From assembly GCA_017599285.1 (NCBI GenBank), contig JAGFXX010000001.1, positions 2,942,501-3,006,500 of the forward strand: 64,000 bases of DNA, in the 5' to 3' direction. Below, one piece after another: positions 1-6,215 of this stretch (position 1 is its first letter; the number at the start of each line of letters is the position of its first letter). The notes under the pieces are model-generated. The model was given only the letters and a program-made list of their open reading frames with translations, did not search any database and was not told where the DNA came from. The translations under genes and the position numbers were made by a program. This DNA is from Cereibacter azotoformans (GTDB lineage Bacteria > Pseudomonadota > Alphaproteobacteria > Rhodobacterales > Rhodobacteraceae).

Positions 1-65
1 AACCCGACCAAAGGCTTTCGATGACGAAGCGATTTCATGAAGGGGAAGGGGGGAGGCGGAATACA

Positions 66-305
66 TCACGCCGCGTCCCCTTCGATTTGCAGGAGGGCTT
101 GGTCATGATCGGCGACACAAACGTCCGAGTTCGCAGCCATGAAGGCGCGCAGGCGATCCACGACCTTCATGGTCGGGCTGGACTTGCCGTCCTTCCAATC
201 CTGCCATTGTCCCCACTTCGCGTTGATGGCCTCGCGCAACAGCTTCTGCGGACTGATCCCGCACGCCGTGCAATGGGCTTCGATGTCTGAGATGAGCTGT
301 TCCAT
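66..305 (-). CDS. Cro-like small DNA-binding protein
   Basis: A 79-residue protein whose central part (about residues 17-55, with ISPQKLLREAI and SSPTMKVVDRLRAF) reads like the helix-turn-helix of phage Cro/CI-type proteins. It diverges from an S24-peptidase repressor, the usual position of a cro-like gene. I chose the ATG at 305 because the frame further upstream runs through the operators and gives no domain. No Shine-Dalgarno precedes this ATG, and the nearest promoter-like boxes (TTGATT near 341-336) would leave almost no leader, so the message may be leaderless. The family call rests on pattern and context only. Confidence 0.62.
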   Translation of the reverse strand: MEQLISDIEAHCTACGISPQKLLREAINAKWGQWQDWKDGKSSPTMKVVDRLRAFMAANSDVCVADHDQALLQIEGDAA

Positions 306-315
306 GGCGGCGAAT

Positions 316-391
316 ATGGGGGAACTCCCCCACATAATCAAGGGGAACTTCCCCATGGATCGGAGCGAGGGTATGGGGCACTTTCCCCATA
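316..391. promoter_or_regulatory. Three phage-type operators between divergent regulators
   Basis: Three G-run/C-run dyads lie here. O1 at 317-332 has perfect 7-bp arms TGGGGGA/TCCCCCA around 2 bp. O2 at 342-354 has arms GGGGAA/TTCCCC around 1 bp. O3 at 372-391 has perfect 7-bp arms TATGGGG/CCCCATA around 6 bp. In O1 and O3 the outer G-to-C distance is 14 bp. They sit between the Cro-like gene and the repressor and overlap the repressor start, so autoregulation is the natural reading. A CATAAT hexamer at 333-338 could be a plus-strand -10. Confidence 0.7.
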
Positions 392-1059
392 TGCAGAAGA
401 AGACCCTGGACGCCTTCGTGCGTGGCCTGCAGATCGTCATGGAGGCTGAGGGCATCAAGATGAAGCCGCTCTCGGTGGCTGCAGGCATGGGCGAGTCCGG
501 AGTGCGAGATCTGATCCGCAACGAGTCGTCGCCCAAGGTCGCCAACGCCTACGCCTTGGCCAGAGAGCTTGGGCGAACGGTGGATGAGATCATCCAGATC
601 GGCATGACGGGAGATCTGAATGCGCGCCCGGATCGCGCGCCCATTGCGGTCGCCGGGTGCGTGGGTGCGGGTGCGCGGGTCGATCTCCTGGACGCCTACG
701 AGAAGGGCGATGGCATGTATCACGTCGCCCGCCCCCCGCAGCTGAAGCCGCACGGCATAGTCGCGGTGGAGGTTAAGGGCGATAGCATGATGCCGCTTTA
801 CCGCCCTGGGTCCGTGCTTTTCTACACGCGTGCCGCTGCCGAGGGCGTGCCGATCGAGGCACTCAACACGCCTTGTGTCTGCGAGGATACGGACGGAAGG
901 GCTTGGCTCAAGGTAGTCAAGGTGGGCAGTCAGGAGGGCACTTTCAGCCTCCTGTCGCTCAACCCGGATGCGGACAACATGCATGGCGTCCGGTTGAAGT
1001 GGGCAGCGCCAGTGCTCATGACGCTATCGCCCGACTATGTGGAGCGGGTTTACGTCTGA
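373..1059 (+). CDS. LexA/CI-like phage repressor with S24 peptidase domain
   Basis: A 228-residue repressor. An N-terminal helix-turn-helix covers about residues 10-75 (KPLSVAAGMGESGVRDLIRN). The C-terminal S24 self-cleavage domain has the nucleophile in VKGDSMMP (Ser138), a general-base Lys in GRAWLKVVK (Lys180), and a likely Ala-Gly cleavage bond in VGAGARV (99-100). It probably represses the gene run downstream and itself through the nearby G-run/C-run operators, and would be inactivated by RecA-stimulated self-cleavage. ATG 373 has GGAG seven bases upstream. ATG 391 (MQKKTLDAF) is the alternative, and operator O3 covers both. The S24 call is firm; the start is less so. Confidence 0.85.
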   Translation: MGHFPHMQKKTLDAFVRGLQIVMEAEGIKMKPLSVAAGMGESGVRDLIRNESSPKVANAYALARELGRTVDEIIQIGMTGDLNARPDRAPIAVAGCVGAGARVDLLDAYEKGDGMYHVARPPQLKPHGIVAVEVKGDSMMPLYRPGSVLFYTRAAAEGVPIEALNTPCVCEDTDGRAWLKVVKVGSQEGTFSLLSLNPDADNMHGVRLKWAAPVLMTLSPDYVERVYV

Positions 1060-1119
1060 CGGCGCTTAGTCGTCATGCTGTCTGCTTCGCTCAGTGGTAA
1101 GGCGCACTTAACTGCCCGC

Positions 1120-1136
1120 CCCGCCTCCGCGGGTTT
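1120..1136 (+). terminator. Weak hairpin terminator after the repressor
   Basis: CCCGC (1120-1124) and GCGGG (1129-1133) form a 5-bp stem with a 4-base loop followed by TTT. It lies 60 bp after the repressor stop and before the next promoter. The short stem and T-run make it weak. Confidence 0.35.
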
Positions 1137-1214
1137 CCGGAGTGCTGGAGTTTCGCTGCGTCCTGTATCCCCCGGTGGTGCGGCCGAGGGCGAGACCCAC
1201 ACGATTCTGCTCGC

Positions 1215-1270
1215 ATGTGGGGGTAAATCCCCACATCAGCGTTGACATGGGGAAACTCCCCCAATAGCTT
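1215..1270 (+). promoter_or_regulatory. Promoter overlapped by two repressor operators
   Basis: A consensus -35 TTGACA (1242-1247) and a -10-like TAGCTT (1265-1270) are 17 bp apart. Operator O5 (1248-1263, arms TGGGG/CCCCA around 6 bp) fills the spacer exactly. Operator O4 (1215-1236) has perfect 8-bp arms ATGTGGGG/CCCCACAT around 6 bp and ends just before the -35. Both match the dyads next to the repressor gene, so this should be the lytic- or excision-type promoter it silences. It faces the small-gene run starting at 1319. Confidence 0.72.
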
Positions 1271-1318
1271 CTCGTCAGACGGTCGATCCTTGGCCGTTCA
1301 TTTGATGGGAGACTGCCC

Positions 1319-1420
1319 ATGATCCTCCAGCCGCTGGCCTGGACCGGCCCGCTCACCAACGCCAGTGCGCGCCTATCCCCCTCTGGCAACCAATGCCATA
1401 TCGCGGAGGCCCGGCCATGA
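1319..1420 (+). CDS. Small 33-residue protein, first gene of the repressed run
   Basis: A 33-residue frame begins MILQPLAWTGPL and ends EARP. GGGAG at 1307-1311 is seven bases before the ATG, and the stop overlaps the next gene's start as ATGA (1417-1420), the spacing used by genes further along this run. It lies about 50 bp after the operator-controlled promoter. No family is recognised and the function is unknown. It could be a leader peptide that couples translation into the next gene. Confidence 0.45.
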   Translation: MILQPLAWTGPLTNASARLSPSGNQCHIAEARP

Positions 1421-1614
1421 CCGCCACCGCCATCCGCTACCCGGCCTCTGCGCCGGTTGCCCGTTTCGCCCTTCTCGACCTGACCGAGCCCCAGCTGCGC
1501 CTGCTGCTCTCCGCGGCCGAGGCGGGGCTCCCGCAACTCGACACTGCCGATGACGAGACCGCGGCCGAGGTCAATACCATCCTCGGCCAGGCGCGGGAGG
1601 CGCTCGAAGCATGA
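1417..1614 (+). CDS. Hypothetical small phage-type protein (65 aa)
   Basis: A 65-residue acidic protein (MTATAIRYPASAPV..., with a helical middle LTEPQLRLLLSAAEAGL). The ATG at 1417 follows GGAGG (1405-1409) by seven bases. The frame could extend back to 1393, but that start has no ribosome site. Its stop overlaps the next gene's ATG by four bases, so the two are translationally coupled. No family recognised. Confidence 0.6.
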   Translation: MTATAIRYPASAPVARFALLDLTEPQLRLLLSAAEAGLPQLDTADDETAAEVNTILGQAREALEA

Positions 1615-1943
1615 GCCAGATCCTGCCCCTCACGCCCCGCGATCTGAATGCCGCGCGCCATCGTGCCGAGTACGCGCCCACGCCCGAGATGCGCGAGGCC
1701 GCCAGCCGCCTGCTGACGGATCACGAGCTGGCCGTCGCCATGGGCCGCACGCTCGCGAGGGCCCGGCCGCGACCCGCCTTCCGGACGAGCAGGCCAAGCC
1801 CGCTCGGGCCGAACCTGACCGGCTTCCTCGTCGGGGCGCTCGCGCTCCTGGGCTTCCTGTTTGTCGCCACCGTGCTCTGGGCCCATGTCACCGACGTGAC
1901 CGAGGCCATGCGCCAGCAGGCCAGCGCCATGCGGAGCATGTGA
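1611..1943 (+). CDS. Small single-helix membrane protein
   Basis: A 110-residue protein with a cytoplasm-like N-terminal part rich in Arg and Ala, one clear membrane segment at about residues 69-91 (LTGFLVGALALLGFLFVATVLW), and a short tail rich in Met and Gln. It starts in an ATGA overlap with the upstream gene, and its TGA overlaps the next ATG (TGATG), so it belongs to the same polycistron. No family recognised. A small membrane protein in a phage-like early run could act in exclusion or lysis control, but nothing in the sequence decides this. Confidence 0.62.
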   Translation: MSQILPLTPRDLNAARHRAEYAPTPEMREAASRLLTDHELAVAMGRTLARARPRPAFRTSRPSPLGPNLTGFLVGALALLGFLFVATVLWAHVTDVTEAMRQQASAMRSM

Positions 1944-2338
1944 TGGAGGCCGCCCCGCAACCCGCGCCGCGCTCCGGGCCCGTTCCGGTCGAGAGCCTCG
2001 GCGCGGCCGATCTCGACCGCATGGCGGCCGCCATCGACAGCGGCCGCATCCGGAAACCGCCGATGAAGGAGACGCCCGCCGACCGCGCCGTGGCCGAGGC
2101 CGCCTATCAGGTCGCGGCCGACGAGCTGCGCCAGTTCATCGAACGCTTCGAGCAGCTCGAGGCCGAGAAGAAGGAGATCGGCGGCCAGCAGAAGGAGCTG
2201 ATGGCCGAGGCCAAGGGCAGGGGCTACGCGCCGAAGATCCTCAGGATGATCGTGGCGCTCCGCAAGCGCACCCCCGACGACCTCGCCGAGGAGGAGACGC
2301 TCCTCGATCTCTACAAGGCCGCGCTCGGCATGGCCTGA
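1943..2338 (+). CDS. GapR-like DUF2312 DNA-binding protein
   Basis: A 131-residue protein. The N-terminal 50 residues are low complexity (Pro, Ala). The rest matches the DUF2312/GapR pattern: a long helix AADELRQFIERFEQLEAEKKEIGGQ, then KELMAEAKGRGYAPKILRMI and LRKRTPDDLAEEETLLDLYKAALGM at the C-terminus. GapR of Caulobacter is a nucleoid protein that binds over-twisted AT-rich DNA and helps topoisomerases. Carriage in a mobile run suggests a copy that serves the element's replication or silencing (inference). Its start overlaps the preceding stop (TGATG). The domain call is confident; the role is not. Confidence 0.8.
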   Translation: MEAAPQPAPRSGPVPVESLGAADLDRMAAAIDSGRIRKPPMKETPADRAVAEAAYQVAADELRQFIERFEQLEAEKKEIGGQQKELMAEAKGRGYAPKILRMIVALRKRTPDDLAEEETLLDLYKAALGMA

Positions 2339-2436
2339 CCCATCCCGGCGCGGCGGGCGATCCGCGCAGCTTCCGTTCAACTTGCCCGCCGCCTCTGCGG
2401 CTTGGGCCCTTTCTCCCGAACCTGCGGAGCAGTCCC

Positions 2437-2616
2437 ATGAAGAGCAAATCCTCCATCCTGTCCGCATGGCGGCAGGTCCTGTCGGAGACGGCGCGGTATC
2501 TTCCGTTCGGCGGTGCCATGCCCGAGGACCGGCCGGGCCTCTATCGCCGTGTCGCGCGAGATTGCGGCGTGCCCATCGAGGCAGTGCGCCGGGCCGTGGA
2601 GGCCTCCGGTGGCTGA
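2437..2616 (+). CDS. Hypothetical 59-residue protein
   Basis: A 59-residue basic protein beginning MKSKSSILSAWRQVLSETA and ending AVRRAVEASGG. The C-terminal half (GLYRRVARDCGVPIEAVRRAV) has the look of a short helix-turn-helix. It follows a 98-bp gap after the GapR-like gene in which I see no signal. GCGGAG lies about seven bases before the ATG. It overlaps the methyltransferase-like gene by eight bases. No family recognised. Confidence 0.55.
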   Translation: MKSKSSILSAWRQVLSETARYLPFGGAMPEDRPGLYRRVARDCGVPIEAVRRAVEASGG

Positions 2617-3331
2617 GCCCCTGCGCATCCTGATCGGCTGCGAGACCTCGGGCGTGATGCGCCGGGCCTTTGCTGCCCGCGGGCATGACGTCTGGTCCTG
2701 CGACCTCCTGGCGGCAGAGGACCGCTCGAACCGCCACATCGTCGGCGATGTGCGCGACCATCTGACCGACGGCTGGGATCTGCTGATCGTGGCGCACCCG
2801 CCCTGCACGCGGCTCTGCAACAGCGGCGTCCGGTGGCTGCATGAGCCCTCGAAGCGCCTCCCCGAGACCTATGCTGCGGCAGAGCGGGAGGCTTTCGCCC
2901 GGATGGGTCGCGAGGAGCGGCTGGCCTTCCTGTGGGCTGACCTCGACCGCGGGGCTGCGCTGTTTGCGGCCTGCTGGCAGGCGCCGGCGCCGCGCGTGGC
3001 CGTCGAGAACCCGGTGATGAACCCGCACGCCCGGGCCCGCCTGCCTGCCGACCTGCCACGGCCGCAGACGGTGCAACCCTGGTGGTTCGGCGAGCCCTTC
3101 TTCAAGGCGACGAGCTTCTATCTGCGCGGCCTGCCGCGGCTCGCCGCCACCAACCGGCTGACGCCGCCCCGGCCCGGGACGCCCGAGCACAAGAGCTGGT
3201 CGGCCGTCCACCGCGCGCCGCCGGGGCCCGACCGCTGGAAATTCCGCAGCCGCACCTTCGAGGGCGTGGCCGAAGCCTGCGCCGACCAGTGGGGCGGGTG
3301 GGCCGAGGGGGAGGCTGCGGCATGTGGGTGA
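2609..3331 (+). CDS. Orphan C5-methyltransferase-like phage protein
   Basis: A 240-residue protein with a SAM-binding start (RILIGCETSGVMRRAF, residues 6-21), an acidic strand end (VWSCDL) and a PPC-type catalytic loop HPPCTRLCNSG (Cys66), followed by VENPVMN. This is the compact methyltransferase-like family common in phages, which lacks the long target-recognition region of true cytosine methylases. GTG 2609 is preceded by GGAGG (2598-2602), six bases away, and overlaps the upstream stop. The ATG at 2513 would lie inside the upstream gene in another frame. No restriction partner is adjacent, so self-protection of phage DNA or base modification fits better than restriction-modification (inference). 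Confidence 0.75.
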   Translation: MAEPLRILIGCETSGVMRRAFAARGHDVWSCDLLAAEDRSNRHIVGDVRDHLTDGWDLLIVAHPPCTRLCNSGVRWLHEPSKRLPETYAAAEREAFARMGREERLAFLWADLDRGAALFAACWQAPAPRVAVENPVMNPHARARLPADLPRPQTVQPWWFGEPFFKATSFYLRGLPRLAATNRLTPPRPGTPEHKSWSAVHRAPPGPDRWKFRSRTFEGVAEACADQWGGWAEGEAAACG

Positions 3332-3369
3332 GACTGCCGAACGCGAACGAGGAACACGAGGAGGTCTAG
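3322..3369 (+). CDS. Possible 15-residue peptide
   Basis: The short frame MWVRLPNANEEHEEV has GGGGGAGG (3307-3314) seven bases before its ATG. It overlaps the end of the methyltransferase-like gene by ten bases and stops three bases before the next gene. It may only serve to keep ribosomes on the message. No independent support. Confidence 0.2.
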   Translation: MWVRLPNANEEHEEV

Positions 3370-3372
3370 GAC

Positions 3373-3555
3373 ATGCGATCAGCCACCGTCACGAAGACCG
3401 CGATCAGCCGGGCCATTGCCGCTTGGAAGGAATGCGGGCTGAAGGTCGGGGGGATGGAGATCACCAAGGACGGCACCATCCGCATCACGGCGGCAATGGA
3501 CGAACCGGCGCCCGTGGCTCAGCGTGGTGGGCCGAAGCAGTGGCCGACCAGGTGA
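3373..3555 (+). CDS. Small protein preceding the integrase
   Basis: A 60-residue basic protein. Residues 1-42 (MRSATVTKTAISRAIAAWK... then GMEITKDGTIRITAA) resemble the short proteins often found immediately upstream of integrases in Rhodobacterales elements: one helix and then a beta hairpin with an I-x-x-D-G-T-I core. GAGGAGG (3358-3364) is eight bases before the ATG. Its stop overlaps the integrase start as GTGA (3552-3555), which indicates coupling. It could be an excision-type accessory protein, but no motif proves that. Confidence 0.6.
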   Translation: MRSATVTKTAISRAIAAWKECGLKVGGMEITKDGTIRITAAMDEPAPVAQRGGPKQWPTR

Positions 3556-4649
3556 TCGACGTGAAGCACAACTTCCCGGGCCTCCTGCGCGAGAAGCTCC
3601 CGTCCGGGGCCATCCGTTTCCGTGTCCGGGCCGAGGGCAACAAGCGGCTCCGCACCGCCATTCCGGTGGGGCCCGACCATGCTGACTTCTATCACCACTA
3701 TACGGCCGCCCGAGAGGGGCGGCGCTGGGAGGGGCCGCCGCCCGAGAGCAGCGCAGTCGCCCATTCCATCCAGTGGCTGGTGGACAAGTATCTCGCGCAC
3801 CTCGGGCGGCTGGTTGACGCCGGACAGGCCTCGAAGCTGACGCTCCAGCAGCGGCGATCCCAGCTGCGCAGGCTCTGCGCCATGACCACCGACGACGGCG
3901 GCGGGATCTACGGCGAATATGACATGTGCGCGCCGCGGAGCGCCTTCATCGCTGCCCGGGACCAGTGGCGCGACAAGCCCGGCGAGGCGAACAACCTCAT
4001 CAAGTCCGTCTCGGCCATGTATCGCTGGGCGATCGAGGAGGCGGAGCTCCTCGCCGAGAACCCGGTCAAGGGCATCAAGAAGCTCGCCATGAAGGGGGAG
4101 GGGGCGGCCCCCTGGACGCCCGAGGATCTGAAGAAGTTCCGGGACAGGCATCCTCTTGGCACCACGGCGCATCTGTGGCTCACGCTGCAGATGTTCACGG
4201 CCTGCCGGATCGACGACGCGCGCAAGCTCGGCCGCCGGCACGAGGTTGAGAGGGCAGGGGAGCTGTGGCTGGACTTCCAGCCCAGCAAGAAGGGAAGCGC
4301 GCCGGTGTCGATCCCGATGATGGCGCCCCTTTTGCGGGCCGTCCGGGCGCAGAAGGTGCAGGGGGCGACCTATCTTCTCACAGACTACGGCAAGCCCTTC
4401 AGCACGGCCGAGAGCCTGCGCAACCGCGTCCGGAAATGGTGCGCGGCGGCCGGCATTGAAGGGAAGTCCTCGCACGGCATCCGGAAGGCCGTGGCCGAGC
4501 TCCTGGCGGAGGCCGGCTGCAGCCAGCACCAGATCATGGCGATCATGGCGCACACCCAGGCGAAGACGTCGGAGATCTACACTAAGGGCGCGCAGCGGCG
4601 GGTACTGGCGGCCGATGCCTTGGCCGCTCTCAGCGACATGGAGTGGTGA
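3552..4649 (+). CDS. int: Tyrosine-type site-specific integrase
   Basis: A 365-residue tyrosine recombinase. It has an N-terminal arm/core-binding region with a SAM-like helical domain (about 70-160), then a complete catalytic set: Arg219 (TACRIDDAR), Lys246/247 (SKKGS), His308 and Arg311 (HGIRK), His334 (MAHTQ) and the nucleophile Tyr343 (SEIYTKG). It should catalyse integration and excision of this island at the tRNA 3.3 kb downstream. GTG 3552 overlaps the previous stop (GTGA); GTG 3540 is the alternative. The longer frame back to 3324 is out of place because it would overlap the upstream gene. All catalytic residues are present, so the enzyme looks intact. Confidence 0.9.
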   Translation: MIDVKHNFPGLLREKLPSGAIRFRVRAEGNKRLRTAIPVGPDHADFYHHYTAAREGRRWEGPPPESSAVAHSIQWLVDKYLAHLGRLVDAGQASKLTLQQRRSQLRRLCAMTTDDGGGIYGEYDMCAPRSAFIAARDQWRDKPGEANNLIKSVSAMYRWAIEEAELLAENPVKGIKKLAMKGEGAAPWTPEDLKKFRDRHPLGTTAHLWLTLQMFTACRIDDARKLGRRHEVERAGELWLDFQPSKKGSAPVSIPMMAPLLRAVRAQKVQGATYLLTDYGKPFSTAESLRNRVRKWCAAAGIEGKSSHGIRKAVAELLAEAGCSQHQIMAIMAHTQAKTSEIYTKGAQRRVLAADALAALSDMEW

Positions 4650-4985
4650 TCGGGGAGACGACCCGGCCCCTTGCGCCAGGCGATGGTGCTGCTTGGAGAC
4701 CATGGCCCTGTGGGCACAATGTGACCTGTTGAACAGCTGCCCCCGAAGGACTGCTGTCTGCTAAGCGCAGGGAGCGGACGTCGCGGATTGGAAGGCCGCC
4801 CTGTGCGACCCGATGCACCCGGCCCGGACCGGTCGTTCGCCGAACAGGGCGTCGCTGCGGCGCGGCTACCCGGAAGCGGCCTTTGGTCGATGCTTCCGCC
4901 AGCGACTTATGGCGAGCCGGTCGTAGACAATAGAACCTGATCGTATAGGCTTGAACAGGGAGCATCGATTAAAGGATGATCAACT
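4650..4985. other. Intergenic region after the integrase
   Basis: 336 bp without a supported gene. It contains the ribosome site of the next gene (AAAGGA at 4971-4976). I found no convincing terminator, tRNA, attachment repeat or well-spaced promoter. Base composition becomes more AT-rich from about 4920, marking the change into the following two-gene module. Confidence 0.5.
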
Positions 4986-6215
4986 TTGGCCAAAAGTTTG
5001 CTAAGCGTCACGTTGAGGGCTATGAAGGCCGCGGAGAGAAACCGTGTTCGTCACGCAAAAGCTGCCGAGCGTCGTGACCTCGCCGAGCGGAGAGAGGTGG
5101 CACGACAGGCGAAGGATTATGCAGCCAAGGTTCGCAAAGCAGAGATCGCGGATGAGCGCGATCGGAAAGCTTACGAGAAGGCCGTAAGGGCTGCGCATGC
5201 CGCAGCCCAGCAAGCCGAGGTCGACCGAATGAATTCGGAGATCGACGCGGTCTTCGACGAGCTGGAAGGGCTTCTGGCTGCCACGATCAACGTTGACGAC
5301 CATATAGATCTCGAGAAGCTTCGAAAGCCTTTGGATACGCCATTCGACATGCCCGACTTGGAGATTCCGTTAGTCGCGCCGAGACGGCCAAATTATCCAC
5401 CCGAGCCTAAATATGTTGAACCGGCTAAGCCTAAAGGTTTCTTCGGCAAGAAGCGGAAGCTTGAGGAGGCGCGCGCAATAGCGCAGCAAGCTTACGAGAT
5501 GCAAAAGGCGGAATGGGGCCGACGGATTTCGGCCTTAGAAGACCGATATGCAAACGAGTTGGCTGCCCATGAACAGGCAGAGGCCAGAAGAGTTGAGACC
5601 CTGGCCGCAGAGAAACATCGGTTTCGACAAGAACTGGAGGACCACAATAAGTCTATCGACCAGTTCATTACGAACCTATCATATGGAGACGCTGAGGCGG
5701 TTCAGGAGTACATCTCGCTGGTCGTAGAGAATTCCACCTATCCCGATCACTTCATAGTCACGCATGAATTCTCGTTCGCGCCTGAGACAGCCGAGCTTCG
5801 GATGCGCGTGACGATCCCGGCCCCAGACAGCTTCCCAGCAATTAAGGCGTACAAATACGTAAGGACGTCCGATGAGATACGCGATGTCCCGATGTCCCAA
5901 GCTGAGATCAATAAAAGGTACTCCAGCGTCTTACATCAGGTCGCGATCAGGTCGCTCCACGAGGTGTTCGAGGCGGACAGGCGCGGGCTTATCCGAACGA
6001 TCTCGCTCGAGGTCGGCACGAAGGCACGGCATCCTGCGACGGGACGGCTCGATTTCCTTCCTTTCGTGGGCGTCAGCGCCGAGCGTGACAGTTTCACGGA
6101 GTTCGATCTTTCTGGCCTCGTCCCGCTCGCAACTTTGAAACATCTCGGTGCTGCGATCTCCAGAGACCCCGTCGCCCTCGTCGCCGCCGACGTGACTGGC
6201 GTGCGCAAGTCATGA
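4986..6215 (+). CDS. Coiled-coil protein, first gene of a putative defence pair
   Basis: A 409-residue cytoplasmic protein. Residues about 10-85 are a highly charged coiled coil (KAAERNRVRHAKAAERR...). A Pro-rich linker follows (PRRPNYPPEPKYVEPAKP, 128-145), then a second coiled coil (about 148-225) and a globular C-terminal domain with FPAIKAYKYVRTSDEI and RSLHEVFEADRRGLI. From memory, this C-terminal pattern resembles the N-terminal part of actinobacterial Mrr-type restriction proteins, but no nuclease domain follows here. A TTG start is used, nine bases after AAAGGA; ATG 5022 is the alternative. It overlaps the next gene by four bases (ATGA). Codon use is more AT-rich than in its neighbours, suggesting separate acquisition. 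Molecular function is unknown. Confidence 0.7.
   Translation: MAKSLLSVTLRAMKAAERNRVRHAKAAERRDLAERREVARQAKDYAAKVRKAEIADERDRKAYEKAVRAAHAAAQQAEVDRMNSEIDAVFDELEGLLAATINVDDHIDLEKLRKPLDTPFDMPDLEIPLVAPRRPNYPPEPKYVEPAKPKGFFGKKRKLEEARAIAQQAYEMQKAEWGRRISALEDRYANELAAHEQAEARRVETLAAEKHRFRQELEDHNKSIDQFITNLSYGDAEAVQEYISLVVENSTYPDHFIVTHEFSFAPETAELRMRVTIPAPDSFPAIKAYKYVRTSDEIRDVPMSQAEINKRYSSVLHQVAIRSLHEVFEADRRGLIRTISLEVGTKARHPATGRLDFLPFVGVSAERDSFTEFDLSGLVPLATLKHLGAAISRDPVALVAADVTGVRKS

Noticed and set aside
1075-1140. tRNA-like stretch (GCTCAGTGGTAAGGCGC...)
   Set aside because: A D-arm-like string exists, but no T arm (GGTTCGA-type) and no pairing acceptor ends follow.
1305-1320. ATGGG-N6-CCCAT dyad as a sixth repressor operator
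   Set aside because: The arms have only three G/C and the distance between outer G and outer C is 12 bp, not 13-14. It coincides with the ribosome site of the 33-aa gene, so chance is likelier.
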